From the NCBI RefSeq assembly GCF_000425705.1, contig NZ_AUDY01000005.1, positions 1 to 59,053 on the forward strand: a stretch of 59,053 nucleotides of DNA. Reading direction: 5' to 3'. Positions within the stretch are counted from its first letter, which is position 1; each line of letters starts with the position of its first letter. A model generated the notes under the pieces. The model was not told the origin of the DNA, did not search any database, and saw only the letters and a list, made by a program, of their open reading frames with translations. Positions 19,855 through 32,800 of the stretch are shown piece by piece. The position numbers and the translations under genes are program-made. This DNA is from Halobacillus kuroshimensis DSM 18393. Lineage in GTDB: Bacteria; Bacillota; Bacilli; Bacillales; Halobacillaceae.

Positions 19855-19878
19855 GTGAGGGTGACCTCCTCTCATCTA

Positions 19879-20079
19879 TTAGTTATTTACGCCTAGCTCA
19901 CGTTCACGAGCAACAGTCTTCATACGGGCGATGGACTTGCGAACTTGACGGATACGTGCAGTGTTCTCAAGTTGACCTGTTGCCAATTGGAAGCGTAGGT
20001 TGAAAAGTTCCTCTTTAAGAGATTTAACTTTTTGTTCAATTTCGGCAGTGGTTAATTCACGGATCTCATTAGCCTTCAT
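19879..20079 (-). CDS. rpmC: 50S ribosomal protein L29
   Basis: 66 residues starting [21 protein letters not shown], the classic two-helix L29. The start at 20079 lies 11 nt inside the end of rplP, with GGTGG as ribosome binding site, so L16 and L29 are translationally coupled. It sits at the tunnel exit near L23. Confidence 0.96.
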   Translation of the reverse strand: MKANEIRELTTAEIEQKVKSLKEELFNLRFQLATGQLENTARIRQVRKSIARMKTVARERELGVNN

Positions 20080-20503
20080 TGATTTCACCACCAATTTCTT
20101 CACGTTTTACGAACTTCGTACGGATCGGAAGTTTGTGGGAAGCAAGACGAAGTGCTTCGCGGGCTACCTCTTCAGAAACTCCTGCGATCTCAAACATAAT
20201 TTTCCCTGGTTTCACAACTGCTACGAAACCTTCTGGAGCACCTTTACCGGAACCCATACGTACTTCTAGGGGCTTAGCAGTATAAGGCTTATCAGGGAAG
20301 ATTTTAATCCAAACTTTACCGCCACGCTTCATGTAACGAGTCATCGCGATACGCGCTGCCTCGATCTGACGGGCTGTGATCCAAGCTGGATCGATAGCTT
20401 GCAAACCATATTCACCGAATGCAACTTCAGTACCGCCTTTGGCACGGCCTTTCAAGCTTGTACGGTGTTGACGACGATATTTAACACGTTTAGGCATTAA
20501 CAT
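20069..20503 (-). CDS. rplP: 50S ribosomal protein L16
   Basis: 144 residues ([24 protein letters not shown]). Core motifs include [21 protein letters not shown] and [10 protein letters not shown]. It contacts A-site tRNA and helps 50S maturation. The 3' end overlaps rpmC by 11 nt. Confidence 0.97.
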   Translation of the reverse strand: MLMPKRVKYRRQHRTSLKGRAKGGTEVAFGEYGLQAIDPAWITARQIEAARIAMTRYMKRGGKVWIKIFPDKPYTAKPLEVRMGSGKGAPEGFVAVVKPGKIMFEIAGVSEEVAREALRLASHKLPIRTKFVKREEIGGEINEG

Positions 20504-20521
20504 AATGCTGTTCCCCCTTCC

Positions 20522-21163
20522 TTATTTATCAGTTTTTGTTGGAAGGATTTCACCACGATAGATCCACACTTTAACACCAAGCTTACCGTAAGTGGTGTCT
20601 GCTTCTGCAGTACCGTAATCGATGTCTGCACGAAGTGTATGAAGTGGTACAGTTCCTTCACTGTAGTATTCAGCACGAGCGATATCTGCGCCACCTAGAC
20701 GACCGGATACCTGGGTACGGATACCTTTAGCTCCTGCACGCATTGCGCGTTGTAGAGTTTGTTTCTGAGCACGACGGAAAGATACACGGTTTTCCAATTG
20801 ACGTGCGATATTGTCAGCTACAAGTGTAGCGTCAAGATCTGGTTTTTTCACTTCAACGATGTTGATGTGAACTCGTTTACCAGTGAGTTGGTTAAGAGCT
20901 TTACGAAGTGCTTCGACTTCAGAACCGCCTTTACCGATAACCATTCCTGGCTTAGCTGTGTGCACAGTAATGTTTACACGGTTTGCTGCGCGTTCGATTT
21001 CGACCGTGGAAAGAGCAGCATCTTTAAGACGAGTTTCAACATATTCACGAATCTTAATGTCTTCATGTAACAAGTCTGCGTAGTCTTTACCAGCGTACCA
21101 CTTGGACTCCCAGTCACGGATAACGCCGATACGAAGACCTACCGGATTAATTTTTTGACCCAC
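20522..21163 (-). CDS. rpsC: 30S ribosomal protein S3
   Basis: 213 residues. The N-terminal half carries the type II KH domain with GxxG ([16 protein letters not shown]), and the C-terminal half has [13 protein letters not shown]. Slightly shorter at the C-terminus than the 218-residue B. subtilis protein. S3 lines the mRNA entry channel. Confidence 0.97.
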   Translation of the reverse strand: MGQKINPVGLRIGVIRDWESKWYAGKDYADLLHEDIKIREYVETRLKDAALSTVEIERAANRVNITVHTAKPGMVIGKGGSEVEALRKALNQLTGKRVHINIVEVKKPDLDATLVADNIARQLENRVSFRRAQKQTLQRAMRAGAKGIRTQVSGRLGGADIARAEYYSEGTVPLHTLRADIDYGTAEADTTYGKLGVKVWIYRGEILPTKTDK

Positions 21164-21166
21164 TGA

Positions 21167-21508
21167 TTATCCCTCCTTTTTTTCTGATACGACCACAGTG
21201 ATGTGGCTTGTGCGTTTGTTGATCTGGCTTGCGCGGCCCATTGCACGAGGACGGAAACGTTTAAGTGTTACGCCTTCGTTTACAAACGCTTCGGAAACAT
21301 ATAGGTTTTCCGGATCCATTTCATAATTGTGTTCAGCGTTGGCGATCGCAGAGTTAAGAAGTTTCTCAACTACTGGAGATGCGCCGCGGTTTTTCAGGCG
21401 AAGTGTAGCTAGAGCTTCACCCACATTTTTTCCTCGAATTAAATCAATTACAAGACGAGCTTTACGAGGAGCGATACGAACGGTTTTAGCAACTGCTTTA
21501 GCTTGCAT
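21167..21508 (-). CDS. rplV: 50S ribosomal protein L22
   Basis: 113 residues ([26 protein letters not shown]). The conserved C-terminal beta-hairpin ([24 protein letters not shown]) reaches the exit tunnel constriction; no insertion of the kind that confers macrolide resistance is seen. Only 3 bp separate it from rpsC. Confidence 0.97.
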   Translation of the reverse strand: MQAKAVAKTVRIAPRKARLVIDLIRGKNVGEALATLRLKNRGASPVVEKLLNSAIANAEHNYEMDPENLYVSEAFVNEGVTLKRFRPRAMGRASQINKRTSHITVVVSEKKEG

Positions 21509-21528
21509 TAGAGTGCCTCCTCTCTATA

Positions 21529-21807
21529 TTAGCGTTTTGTTTTCTTGTCATCGCCAGAGTGTCCCTTAAACGTACGGGTTGGCGCGAATTCACCTAGTTT
21601 ATGACCTACCATGTCTTCAGTAACATAGACAGGTACGTGTTTGCGACCATCATAAACAGCAATGGTGTGTCCTACGAAGTTAGGGAAGATAGTTGAACGA
21701 CGAGACCAAGTCTTCACGACCTGCTGTTTGCTATCTTCATTAAGCTTCTCGATTTTCTTCATCAAATGATCATCTACAAAAGGTCCTTTTTTCAGGCTGC
21801 GGCCCAT
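21529..21807 (-). CDS. rpsS: 30S ribosomal protein S19
   Basis: 92 residues ([20 protein letters not shown]). The signature [22 protein letters not shown] is intact. S19 in the 30S head contacts S13 and tRNA. Lies between rplB and rplV as in all S10 operons. Confidence 0.97.
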   Translation of the reverse strand: MGRSLKKGPFVDDHLMKKIEKLNEDSKQQVVKTWSRRSTIFPNFVGHTIAVYDGRKHVPVYVTEDMVGHKLGEFAPTRTFKGHSGDDKKTKR

Positions 21808-21864
21808 GAATAAACCTCCCTTCGCGATTGAGAGACGGGTCCTACTGCCCGCCCGACAATCCCG

Positions 21865-22698
21865 TTATTTTTTACCGCGTCTACGTACGATATATTTATC
21901 AGACGGCTTGTTGCGTTTTCTTGTCTTGTATCCAAGAGTTGGTTTACCCCATGGAGATACAGGAGATGGCATACCGATTGGTGCGCGTCCTTCACCACCA
22001 CCGTGTGGGTGATCACTAGGGTTCATTACGGAACCACGTACAGTAGGGCGCTTGCCTTTCCAACGAGAACGTCCAGCTTTACCAACACTGATAAGTTCGT
22101 GCTCAAGGTTACCAACTTGACCGATTGTTGCACGGCAAGTAGATAGTACCAGGCGGACCTCACCAGAAGTCAGGCGTACTAGAGTGTATTTGTTTTCACG
22201 GCCAAGGATTTGTGCAGAAGCACCAGCAGAACGAACAAGCTGTCCGCCGCGTCCCGGCTTAAGTTCTACGTTGTGTACAATTGTACCAACTGGAATATCT
22301 TTAAGTGCAAGAGCGTTACCAGGTTTGATATCCGCACCTTCACCTGAAATGATTTCTGTGCCAACCTTAACACCTTTAGGAGCAAGGATGTAGCGTTTTT
22401 CACCATCAACATAGTTGATTAGTGCAATGTTAGCGGAGCGGTTCGGATCATATTCGACTGTAGCAACGCGTCCAGGTATTCCATCTTTGTCACGTTTGAA
22501 GTCGATAATACGATACTGACGCTTATGGCCTCCGCCCTGATGACGAACTGTCAGCCTACCCTGGTTGTTACGTCCACCTTTTTTGTGAAGTGGAGCGATA
22601 AGGGAGCGTTCAGGTTTGTCAGTTGTGATTTCAGCGAAATCAGAAACTGACATGTGTCGACGACCGTTAGTAATCGGTCTGAACTTTTTAATCGCCAT
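21865..22698 (-). CDS. rplB: 50S ribosomal protein L2
   Basis: 277 residues, standard length. The conserved His-containing block near the peptidyl transferase centre ([19 protein letters not shown]) is present. L2 is needed for subunit association. It lies 33 bp after rplW. Confidence 0.98.
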   Translation of the reverse strand: MAIKKFRPITNGRRHMSVSDFAEITTDKPERSLIAPLHKKGGRNNQGRLTVRHQGGGHKRQYRIIDFKRDKDGIPGRVATVEYDPNRSANIALINYVDGEKRYILAPKGVKVGTEIISGEGADIKPGNALALKDIPVGTIVHNVELKPGRGGQLVRSAGASAQILGRENKYTLVRLTSGEVRLVLSTCRATIGQVGNLEHELISVGKAGRSRWKGKRPTVRGSVMNPSDHPHGGGEGRAPIGMPSPVSPWGKPTLGYKTRKRNKPSDKYIVRRRGKK

Positions 22699-22731
22699 CT
22701 TTATTTCCCTCCTTCATTATCAATTAGTCAA

Positions 22732-23019
22732 TTATACTTCAAAGAATTCTAGTTCTTCACTGTCCTGAGTCAACTTAATAACTGCTTTCTTACGATCAGA
22801 ACGATAGCCGCCGTAACGACCCATACGCTTGAATTTACCTTTAAGGTTCATTGTGTTGACAGACTCAACTTGAACGCCAAAGATTTCTTCAACTGCATTT
22901 TTAATTTCAGTTTTGTTAGCTTTCGTGCTAACTTCAAACGTATATTTCTTTTCTCCCATAAGATCAGCAGAATGTTCAGTAATGACAGGGCGCTTAATGA
23001 TATCGCGTGGTTCTTTCAT
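22732..23019 (-). CDS. rplW: 50S ribosomal protein L23
   Basis: 95 residues ([21 protein letters not shown]). It forms the docking site for trigger factor and SRP at the tunnel exit. The start codon shares its A with the rplD stop (TAATG), so the two are translationally coupled. Confidence 0.97.
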   Translation of the reverse strand: MKEPRDIIKRPVITEHSADLMGEKKYTFEVSTKANKTEIKNAVEEIFGVQVESVNTMNLKGKFKRMGRYGGYRSDRKKAVIKLTQDSEELEFFEV

Positions 23020-23642
23020 TATGAGAGCACCTCCCCTGCTTTTTCAGCTGCTTCCTTAGTAAGGATCAGCTTGTCATGCGTCAGCAAGTCTAACACACTT
23101 ACCTGCTCTACAGGGAGAGCATTTACTGTAGGGATGTTATTAGAAGAAAGAGCTACGTTCTTATCTTCTCCTGCTGTAACGATCAAAGCCTTCTCGTTTA
23201 CGTCTAGTGCGCTAAGCATATTTACAACTTCTTTAGTTTTTGGAGCGTCTAGAGACAAGCTCTCAAGAACGATTGCGTTACCTTCCTGTACTTTAGAAGA
23301 GTAAGCGGACTGAAGTGCAAGACGACGAACTTTTTTCGGCATCGTGTAGCTGTAGCTGCGTGGTGTAGGACCGAATACAGTTCCACCGCCAACCCATTGT
23401 GGTGAACGGATAGACCCTTGACGTGCACGGCCTGTACCTTTTTGACGCCATGGTTTACGGCCACCGCCGGATACTTCAGAACGTCCTTTTACTTTGTGTG
23501 TGCCTTGGCGAAGATTCGCGCGCTGCATCAACACAGTTTCGTGTAATACGTGAGTATTAGGTTCAATCCCAAATACGGCTTCATTCAGTTCGATTTCACC
23601 AACATTAGAACCGCTTTGGTTTAATAGTGCTACTTTAGGCAT
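23019..23642 (-). CDS. rplD: 50S ribosomal protein L4
   Basis: 207 residues. The long tunnel loop is recognisable ([19 protein letters not shown]). In E. coli L4 represses the S10 operon by attenuation in its leader; this mechanism is not known in Bacillus. Overlaps rplW by one base. Confidence 0.97.
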   Translation of the reverse strand: MPKVALLNQSGSNVGEIELNEAVFGIEPNTHVLHETVLMQRANLRQGTHKVKGRSEVSGGGRKPWRQKGTGRARQGSIRSPQWVGGGTVFGPTPRSYSYTMPKKVRRLALQSAYSSKVQEGNAIVLESLSLDAPKTKEVVNMLSALDVNEKALIVTAGEDKNVALSSNNIPTVNALPVEQVSVLDLLTHDKLILTKEAAEKAGEVLS

Positions 23643-23663
23643 GACATATCCTCCCTTCGTTGA

Positions 23664-24299
23664 TTATTTGCTAGCCTTATTTGCACTTGTAATCTTAACG
23701 TAAGATTTTTTCGCGCCTGGTACATTACCTTTGACTAGAAGCAGGTTACGCTCAGCGTCTACTTTAACTACTTCAAGGTTTTGAAGAGTTACCTGCTCGC
23801 CACCCATTTGTCCTGCAAGACCTTTGCCTTTGAAGACTTTCGATGGGTCTGCACCTTGTCCCATAGAACCGGAACGGCGGTGGAAACGGGAACCGTGTGT
23901 TTTAGGTCCAGTGGATTGGTTGTGGCGCTTGATTGCACCTTGGAAACCTTTCCCTTTAGAAGTACCTGTCACATCGATTGCGTCACCAGTTTCAAACATA
24001 TCTACCTTAACCTCTTGACCTAGTTCAAAGTCATCAAGGTTCGCATTACGGAATTCACGAACGTAGCGCTTAGGTGTTGTGTTTGCTTTGTCAGCGTGCC
24101 CTTGAGCAGCTTTCTTCAAACGGTTGGATTTTTCATCAGCAAATCCAAGCTGGATCGCTTCATAACCATCATTTTCTGTAGTTTTCTTTTGAAGAACTAC
24201 GTTCGGCTCAGCCTGAATAACAGTTACAGGGATCAATTCACCGTTGTCAGAGAAAATCTGTGTCATGCCGACCTTGCGTCCTAAGATTCCTTTCGTCAT
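23664..24299 (-). CDS. rplC: 50S ribosomal protein L3
   Basis: 211 residues, starting [21 protein letters not shown]. The central extension towards the peptidyl transferase centre ([19 protein letters not shown]) is present, with no obvious resistance-type change. Preceded by AGGAGG; 31 bp after rpsJ. Confidence 0.98.
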   Translation of the reverse strand: MTKGILGRKVGMTQIFSDNGELIPVTVIQAEPNVVLQKKTTENDGYEAIQLGFADEKSNRLKKAAQGHADKANTTPKRYVREFRNANLDDFELGQEVKVDMFETGDAIDVTGTSKGKGFQGAIKRHNQSTGPKTHGSRFHRRSGSMGQGADPSKVFKGKGLAGQMGGEQVTLQNLEVVKVDAERNLLLVKGNVPGAKKSYVKITSANKASK

Positions 24300-24330
24300 C
24301 CGTTACACCTCCTATTATCTTAACGATTTA

Positions 24331-24753
<423 letters not shown>

Positions 24754-24771
24754 TTATGACCAACATTACTC

Positions 24772-24800
24772 ATTATATAGAATAATTCGGGTCATTGCAA
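24772..24800 (-). promoter_or_regulatory. S10 superoperon proximal promoter (sigma-A)
   Basis: Minus strand TTGCAA at 24800-24795, 17 nt, perfect TATAAT at 24777-24772. It gives a leader of about 125 nt before rpsJ. Confidence 0.85.
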
Positions 24801-24840
24801 GGAAAAATCCATAAATATTTTATCTACGGACACTTTTACT

Positions 24841-24869
24841 ATTATACTGATGTTTGCGGCACATTTCAA
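24841..24869 (-). promoter_or_regulatory. S10 superoperon distal promoter (sigma-A)
   Basis: Minus strand TTGAAA at 24869-24864, 17 nt, perfect TATAAT at 24846-24841. It lies 69 bp upstream of the proximal promoter and downstream of the tuf terminator, giving a tandem arrangement. Confidence 0.75.
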
Positions 24870-24957
24870 CCATCTCTTCCAGATAAACAGCATTCGTTCC
24901 ACCGCAAAAATTCCATAATACATTAAAACAAATTCAGCCGGTTCTTTCAAGTGATAA

Positions 24958-24992
24958 CACAAAAAAAGCAGCAGCCGGATGGCTGCTGCTTC
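24958..24992 (-). terminator. tuf terminator
   Basis: Minus strand AGCAGCAGCC / GGCTGCTGCT perfect 10-bp stem with a 4-nt loop, then seven T. It separates the str/tuf unit from the S10 promoters. Confidence 0.96.
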
Positions 24993-25011
24993 CTATAAAA
25001 TAAGAGAGATC

Positions 25012-26202
<1,191 letters not shown>

Positions 26203-26294
26203 TGTATATTTCCTCCTTTAGATAAGTAACAATTATTAGTTTAAGATTTATATGCAGCCAAGGAGTGACAAGCACTCCTAAGCTTACATTACAA

Positions 26295-26323
26295 GTTATA
26301 CTGTAACTTGTTTAAAAAATCAA
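26295..26323 (-). promoter_or_regulatory. tuf promoter (sigma-A)
   Basis: Minus strand TTGATT at 26323-26318 (abutting the fusA stop), 17 nt, TATAAC at 26300-26295. In the leader that follows, AGGAGTG / CACTCCT near 26262-26280 can form a perfect 7-bp hairpin. Confidence 0.6.
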
Positions 26324-28402
26324 TTATTGTCCGGAATTTTTCTTGATGATTTCCTCAGAGATGCTCTTCGGAACTTCTTCGTAGTGGTCGAAGTGCATTG
26401 TGTAAGTTCCGCGGCCCTGAGTGTTGGAGCGCAACGCTGTTGCGTAACCGAACATTTCAGATAGTGGAACGAATGCTTTAACCACTTGTGCATTACCACG
26501 AGTTTCCATACCTTCAACACGTCCACGACGGGAAGTTACGTCACCCATGATGTCGCCCATGTATTCCTCAGGAATAACAACTTCTACTTTCATCATTGGT
26601 TCAAGTAGAACAGGCTTACACTTGTTTTTAGCCTCTTTAAGTGCCATGGAAGCAGCAACTTTAAAGGCCATTTCGTTGGAGTCGACATCGTGGTAGGAAC
26701 CATCATAAAGAGTTGCTTTGATGTCTACCATTGGGTAGCCGGCCAATACACCATTCTCCAAGGATTCTTTAATACCTTGTTCTACAGATGGAATGTATTC
26801 ACGCGGTACAACACCACCAACAATCTTGTTGACGAATTCGAAACCAGCGCCTTCTTCGTTCGGCTCGAACTCAACCCATACGTGACCGAATTGTCCACGA
26901 CCACCGGATTGACGTACGAACTTACCTTCCACTTGTGCACTAGCGCGGAATGTTTCGCGGTAGGCAACTTGTGGAGCACCAATGTTCGCTTCAACTTTGA
27001 ACTCACGCTTCAGGCGGTCAACGATGATGTCAAGGTGAAGCTCACCCATACCAGCGATGATCGTTTGTCCTGTTTCAACGTTTGTTTCCGTTTGGAACGT
27101 TGGGTCTTCTTCCGCAAGCTTACCAAGGGCAATTGCCATTTTATCTTGATCAGCTTTGGACTTAGGCTCGATAGCTACAGAGATTACCGGTTCAGGGAAC
27201 TCCATAGATTCAAGGATAACAAGGCTCTTCTCATCACATAGAGTGTCACCTGTACCCGTGTCTTTAAGACCTACCGCACCAGCGATATCACCAGCGTATA
27301 CTGTGGAAATCTCTTCACGGGAGTTTGCGTGCATCTGCAGGATACGACCTACACGCTCACGCTTATCCTTCGTCGAGTTTTTCACGTAAGAACCGGCGGA
27401 AAGTGTTCCGGAATATACACGGAAGAATGTCAGTTTACCTACATAAGGGTCTGTGGCAACTTTGAAAGCCAGACCAGAGAATGGCTCGTTGTCATCAGCC
27501 TTACGGACAACATGTTCTTCTGTTTGTGGTACGTGACCTTCAATTGGAGGTACATCCAATGGAGATGGTAGATAATCAATAACACCATCAATTAGAAGCT
27601 GTACACCTTTGTTCTTGAAGGCAGATCCACAGAAGACTGGGTAGAAGTCTACAGTTAGAGTAGCTGCACGGATAGCCGTCTTAAGCTGCTCGTTAGTGAT
27701 TTCTTCCCCTTCCAGATACTGCATCATCAAGTCTTCATCAAGTTCTGCAACAGCTTCTACAAGCTTGCCACGGTACTCTTCAGCCTGATCTTTGTAGTCA
27801 TCTGGAATGGCACGTGCTTCCGCACGAGTTCCAAGGTCATCCATGTAGTAGAAAGCTTCCATCGTTACAAGGTCAATGATTCCTTCGAATTCATCTTCTG
27901 CACCGATAGGAAGTTGAACAGCTGCGGCATTTGCACCAAGGCGGTCTTTCAATGTGCCAAGGGAGTAAATGAAGTCAGCCCCTACTTTGTCCATTTTGTT
28001 AACGAACACGATACGTGGAACACCGTACGTGGTAGCCTGGCGCCAAACAGTTTCTGTTTGAGGCTCAACACCGGATTGGGCGTCAAGAACAGCTACGGAT
28101 CCATCAAGTACACGCAGGGAACGCTCAACTTCAACAGTGAAGTCTACGTGTCCAGGAGTGTCGATGATGTTAATACGGTGGTCTCTCCACTGAGCAGTTG
28201 TAGCGGCGGAAGTAATGGTGATTCCGCGTTCCTGTTCCTGCTCCATCCAGTCCATTTGGGAAGCCCCTTCGTGAGTTTCACCAATTTTGTGGATACGTCC
28301 TGTGTAGAAAAGAATACGCTCAGTCGCCGTTGTTTTACCAGCGTCGATGTGAGCCATGATCCCGATATTCCGGGTCTTTTCCAAGGAGAACTCTCTAGCC
28401 AT
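26324..28402 (-). CDS. fusA: Elongation factor G
   Basis: 692 residues. GTPase motifs AHIDAGKTT (about 17-25), DTPGHVDF and NKMDK are intact, followed by domains II to V ending with the EF-G C-terminal [17 protein letters not shown] region. It drives translocation. It lies 42 bp after rpsG in the str operon and is followed by tuf. Confidence 0.98.
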   Translation of the reverse strand: MAREFSLEKTRNIGIMAHIDAGKTTATERILFYTGRIHKIGETHEGASQMDWMEQEQERGITITSAATTAQWRDHRINIIDTPGHVDFTVEVERSLRVLDGSVAVLDAQSGVEPQTETVWRQATTYGVPRIVFVNKMDKVGADFIYSLGTLKDRLGANAAAVQLPIGAEDEFEGIIDLVTMEAFYYMDDLGTRAEARAIPDDYKDQAEEYRGKLVEAVAELDEDLMMQYLEGEEITNEQLKTAIRAATLTVDFYPVFCGSAFKNKGVQLLIDGVIDYLPSPLDVPPIEGHVPQTEEHVVRKADDNEPFSGLAFKVATDPYVGKLTFFRVYSGTLSAGSYVKNSTKDKRERVGRILQMHANSREEISTVYAGDIAGAVGLKDTGTGDTLCDEKSLVILESMEFPEPVISVAIEPKSKADQDKMAIALGKLAEEDPTFQTETNVETGQTIIAGMGELHLDIIVDRLKREFKVEANIGAPQVAYRETFRASAQVEGKFVRQSGGRGQFGHVWVEFEPNEEGAGFEFVNKIVGGVVPREYIPSVEQGIKESLENGVLAGYPMVDIKATLYDGSYHDVDSNEMAFKVAASMALKEAKNKCKPVLLEPMMKVEVVIPEEYMGDIMGDVTSRRGRVEGMETRGNAQVVKAFVPLSEMFGYATALRSNTQGRGTYTMHFDHYEEVPKSISEEIIKKNSGQ

Positions 28403-28444
28403 GAATCTTTCTCCTTCCTGTTTGAACAGTTATTTTTTTGGTGA

Positions 28445-28915
28445 TTACCAACGGTAGTGAGCGAATGCTTTGTTCGCTTCTGCCATTTTGTGCATTTCTT
28501 CGCGGCGTTTAACGGAAGCACCAGTGTTGTTCGCTGCATCAAGAATTTCGTTAGCAAGGCGCTCTTCCATCGTTTTCTCTCCGCGTAGACGCGCATAGTT
28601 TACGATGAAACGAAGACCTAGAGCCTGACGACGTTCCGGACGAACCTCAACGGGTACCTGGTAGTTGGAACCACCCACACGGCGTGCGCGAACCTCCAAT
28701 ACAGGCATAACATTCTTCATTGCTTCGTCGAATGCTTCCATTGCTTCGTTTCCGCTGCGCTCCTGAACAAGTTCAAAAGCTTTATAAAGAATCTTTTGAG
28801 CTTTTCCGCGCTGACCGTTCACCATGATTTGGTTGATCAAACGAGTAACAAGCTTAGAGTTATACATTGGATCTGGCAACACATCACGTTTTGCTACTGG
28901 ACCTTTACGTGGCAT
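28445..28915 (-). CDS. rpsG: 30S ribosomal protein S7
   Basis: 156 residues, exact family length ([28 protein letters not shown]). S7 nucleates the 3' major domain of 16S rRNA. It lies 59 bp after rpsL in the str operon. Confidence 0.98.
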   Translation of the reverse strand: MPRKGPVAKRDVLPDPMYNSKLVTRLINQIMVNGQRGKAQKILYKAFELVQERSGNEAMEAFDEAMKNVMPVLEVRARRVGGSNYQVPVEVRPERRQALGLRFIVNYARLRGEKTMEERLANEILDAANNTGASVKRREEMHKMAEANKAFAHYRW

Positions 28916-28974
28916 ATGTTCCCCTCCCTTCTCACAATTGTTTTAGTTTATTTTAAGCGATATATTCATATCGT

Positions 28975-29394
28975 TTATTTTTTAGCTTTTGGCTTTTTGG
29001 TACCGTACTTGGAGCGACCTTGCATACGGCCGTCAACACTTGAAGTATCAAGCGCACCACGTACGATGTGGTAACGTACACCTGGCAAGTCTTTAACTTT
29101 ACCGCCACGGATAAGAACAACACTGTGCTCTTGAAGGTTGTGGCCGATACCAGGGATATAAGCGTTAACCTCAAGCTGGTTAGTCAAACGAACACGTGCA
29201 TATTTACGAAGTGCAGAGTTCGGCTTCTTCGGTGTCATTGTACCAACACGTGTGCAGACACCACGTTTTTGTGGAGCAGCAAGATCTGTCATACGCTTCT
29301 TCATGCTGTTATAGCCTTTGTTCAAAGCTGGAGAGTTCGTCTGCTTTGTCTTGCTCACGCGACCTTTACGTACCAATTGGTTAATAGTTGGCAT
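28975..29394 (-). CDS. rpsL: 30S ribosomal protein S12
   Basis: 139 residues ([24 protein letters not shown]). The decoding-centre loops [11 protein letters not shown] and [10 protein letters not shown] carry the wild-type lysines associated with streptomycin sensitivity. It is first gene of the str operon, downstream of an attenuator-like hairpin that overlaps the end of the L7Ae-like gene. Confidence 0.98.
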   Translation of the reverse strand: MPTINQLVRKGRVSKTKQTNSPALNKGYNSMKKRMTDLAAPQKRGVCTRVGTMTPKKPNSALRKYARVRLTNQLEVNAYIPGIGHNLQEHSVVLIRGGKVKDLPGVRYHIVRGALDTSSVDGRMQGRSKYGTKKPKAKK

Positions 29395-29451
29395 GGTTGT
29401 ATCCTCCCTTCATTTTTTAATACCACACATCCAGGTGGTTCATAAAAAGGC

Positions 29452-29488
29452 AAAAAACAAAGCTTTCGCGTTGAAACGCCAAAACTTT
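29452..29488 (-). terminator. Terminator or attenuator between ybxF and rpsL
   Basis: Minus strand hairpin with GCGTT/AACGC at the tip, one mismatch, and lower stem AAAGTTTT / GAAAGCTTT, then TTTTTT. It begins at the ybxF stop codon itself, so a ribosome finishing ybxF would cover its upstream arm. Confidence 0.65.
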
Positions 29489-29738
29489 ATTGCTTTATCG
29501 CCACTGTAGCCGCACCAACGTCAATACCGCATGCATTCCCGAGCTCTTCCATGGAAGGAACCCGTGTATGGGGAATGTTCAGTTGCCGGGCCAGTTCAGC
29601 TACTTTAAGTGTCATGGACTGATCGGCATCGTCAGCCGTTATGACTTCGTTCACTTCACCATTTTTCATGGCTTTCAGTGTCTGCTTTGTTCCGATAATG
29701 ATATCGAAACCTGCCTGTGCTACTTTTTCATAAGACAT
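29487..29738 (-). CDS. ybxF: L7Ae/L30e-family RNA-binding protein (YbxF type)
   Basis: 83 residues from the ATG at 29738 (MSYEKVAQAGFDIIIGTKQT). GGAGG is 8 nt upstream of this codon and only 2 nt from the ATG at 29744, so the inner start is preferred; the longer open frame to 29819 is not translated. The family (YbxF/YlxQ) binds kink-turn RNA; YbxF in B. subtilis associates with ribosomes but is dispensable. It lies between rpoC and rpsL, the usual place. Confidence 0.9.
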   Translation of the reverse strand: MSYEKVAQAGFDIIIGTKQTLKAMKNGEVNEVITADDADQSMTLKVAELARQLNIPHTRVPSMEELGNACGIDVGAATVAIKQ

Positions 29739-29879
29739 CTTCATATCCTCCAAAGTAACAAGGATAAATGGAAGCACCTTGATAATATTATCACTCACCC
29801 AAATGCATGTCAACTGCATTCGGGTGAGATTTTTGATGCTTCCTTATTTTTTACCCTTTGTTAACATCTGCTTCTCTTT

Positions 29880-32800
29880 TTATGGCTGCGTAACCTCTTC
29901 AGGTGTTACCGAAGTTTCGGTCTTAGCACCCTCGGCTTGAGCCTGTATCTTGCGGTAGCGGGTCATGCCCGTACCTGCAGGAACAAGTTTACCGATAATG
30001 ACGTTCTCTTTCAAGCCAAGCAGCTCGTCTCGCTTGCCTTTAATAGCTGCATCAGTCAGGACACGAGTCGTTTCCTGGAAGGATGCGGCGGACAGGAAGC
30101 TGTCTGTTTCAAGAGACGCTTTGGTAATACCCAGGATGACTGGACGGCCGACTGCCGGCTGGCCACCTTCCATGAGCACTTTTTGGTTCGCTTCTTTGAA
30201 TTGGTGAATTTCAAGAAGAGATCCAGGTAGAACATCTGTGTCACCAGAGTCAAGAACACGTACTTTGCGAAGCATTTGACGGACCATAACTTCTACGTGC
30301 TTATCAGAAATTTCTACACCCTGCATACGGTATACTTTCTGAACTTCTTTAAGAAGATATTCCTGAACTCCGTCGAGGCCTTTGATGGTTAACAGTTCCT
30401 TCGGATCAATGGAACCTTCCGTCAACGCATCACCGGACTTCACTTCGTCTCCGACACTTACTTTCATACGGGCACCGTATGGAGCTGTATAGGAGCGGGA
30501 CTCAATCGCGCCCTGAACGACGATCTCCTGTTTCTCTTTCACTTCATTCACTTCGTGGACAGTACCATCAATTTCAGTGATGACAGCCTGACCTTTCGGA
30601 TTACGAGCTTCCACGATCTCCTGGATACGAGGAAGACCCTGTGTGATATCGTCTCCGGCTACCCCGCCTGTGTGGAAGGTACGCATAGTAAGCTGTGTAC
30701 CAGGCTCACCGATGGACTGCGCTGCGATGATACCGACAGCTTCTCCAACTTCAACCTCATCACCAGTGGCAAGGTTGCGGCCATAACATTTCTTACATAC
30801 GCCGTGCTTCGTATTACAAGTGAAGGCAGTTCGGATGACAACTTCCTTAATACCGGAATCTTCAATCTGTTTCGCAGTATCTTCGGAAATAACTTCGTTT
30901 CTTTCTGCAAGAACACGACCAGTTTCAGGGTGCTCGATTTTCTGGAATGCTGTACGACCAATGAGGCGGTCGATCAGCGGCTCGATGATTTCAGTGCCTT
31001 CCTGAAGGGCGGCAACAGTCAAGCCGCGGTCCGTTCCACAATCATCTTCACGGACGATGACATCCTGCGCAACGTCTACAAGACGACGAGTCAGATAACC
31101 TGAGTCGGCTGTCTTAAGGGCTGTATCGGCAAGACCTTTACGTGCACCGTGTGTGGAGATGAAGTATTCAAGTACTGTCAGACCTTCACGGAAACTGGAC
31201 TTGATTGGTAGTTCAATGATACGTCCAGCCGGGTTGGCCATCAGACCACGCATACCCGCGAGCTGCGTAAAGTTAGAGGCGTTACCACGGGCTCCGGAAT
31301 CACTCATCATGAAGATCGGGTTACGCGGATCAAGGGATTTCATCAGACGGTTCTGAATGTCATCCTTCGCTGCTCCCCAGATTTCAATGACGCGGTCATA
31401 ACGCTCTTCCTCGGTAATTAAACCGCGGCGGAACTGTTTCATGACCTTATCGACTTTCTTCTGACCTTCATCAAGAATTTCCTGTTTCTCCGGAAGTACG
31501 ACAACGTCAGATACACCGACTGTAATACCGGCCTTCGTGGAGTAGGCAAAACCAAGATCCTTCATACGGTCAAGCATCTTGGACGTTTCACTGATGGAGA
31601 AGCGTTTGAACACTTCTGCAATGATGTCTCCAAGAATTCCTTTTTTGAATGGAGCGACTTCATCGCGCTTCGCAATTTCCGCACGGATGTCTGTTCCTTT
31701 TTCAATAAAGTAATGATCCGGAGTCTTGACCTCCAGGTTCTCTTTTGTTGGTTCATTGATATAAGGGAAAGAACTAGGCAGCATTTCGTTGAAGATCAAC
31801 TTACCGACCGTAGTCAGAAGAAGCTGCTGGTTCTGTTTTTCTGTAAACGTTTCGTTATTCAAGGAACTCGCCTGAACAGCTACACGTGTGTGCAGGTGGG
31901 CATAACCATTTTGGTAAGCCATCAGCGCTTCGTTCAAGTCCTTGAAGAACATACCTTCTCCTACTGCGCTGGTACGCTCAAGAGTGAGGTAGTAGTTACC
32001 AAGTACCATATCCTGTGACGGCGTAACAACTGGTTTTCCGTCTTTCGGGTTCAGGATGTTCTGAGCCGCAAGCATCAGAATACGTGCTTCAGCCTGAGCT
32101 TCTGAGGATAACGGTACGTGTACAGCCATCTGGTCACCGTCAAAGTCGGCGTTATAAGCCGTACATACGAGCGGGTGCAGACGAATGGCGCGTCCTTCTA
32201 CAAGCGTCGGTTCGAACGCTTGAATACCAAGGCGGTGAAGCGTTGGTGCACGGTTAAGAAGAACCGGGTGCTCTTTAATGACATCTTCAAGAACATCCCA
32301 TACTTCATGGTGAACGCGTTCAATCTTACGTTTAGCTGACTTGATGTTGTGTGCAAGTCCTCGGGAAACCAATTCCTTCATAACGAAAGGCTTGAACAAC
32401 TCCAGAGCCATTTCTTTAGGAAGACCGCACTGGTACATCTTCAACGATGGTCCTACAACGATTACGGAACGTCCGGAATAGTCAACACGCTTACCAAGAA
32501 GGTTTTGACGGAAACGTCCCTGCTTCCCTTTCAACATGTGAGAAAGAGATTTAAGCGGACGGTTACCAGGACCTGTAACCGGTCGGCCGCGTCGACCGTT
32601 ATCGATCAGGGCGTCAACAGCTTCCTGAAGCATACGCTTCTCGTTCTGAACGATAATCGTAGGGGCTCCAAGGTCCAATAGACGCTTCAGACGGTTGTTA
32701 CGGTTAATGACACGACGATAAAGGTCGTTCAAATCAGATGTGGCGAAACGTCCACCATCCAGCTGCACCATCGGGCGCAGTTCCGGAGGGATGACAGGAA

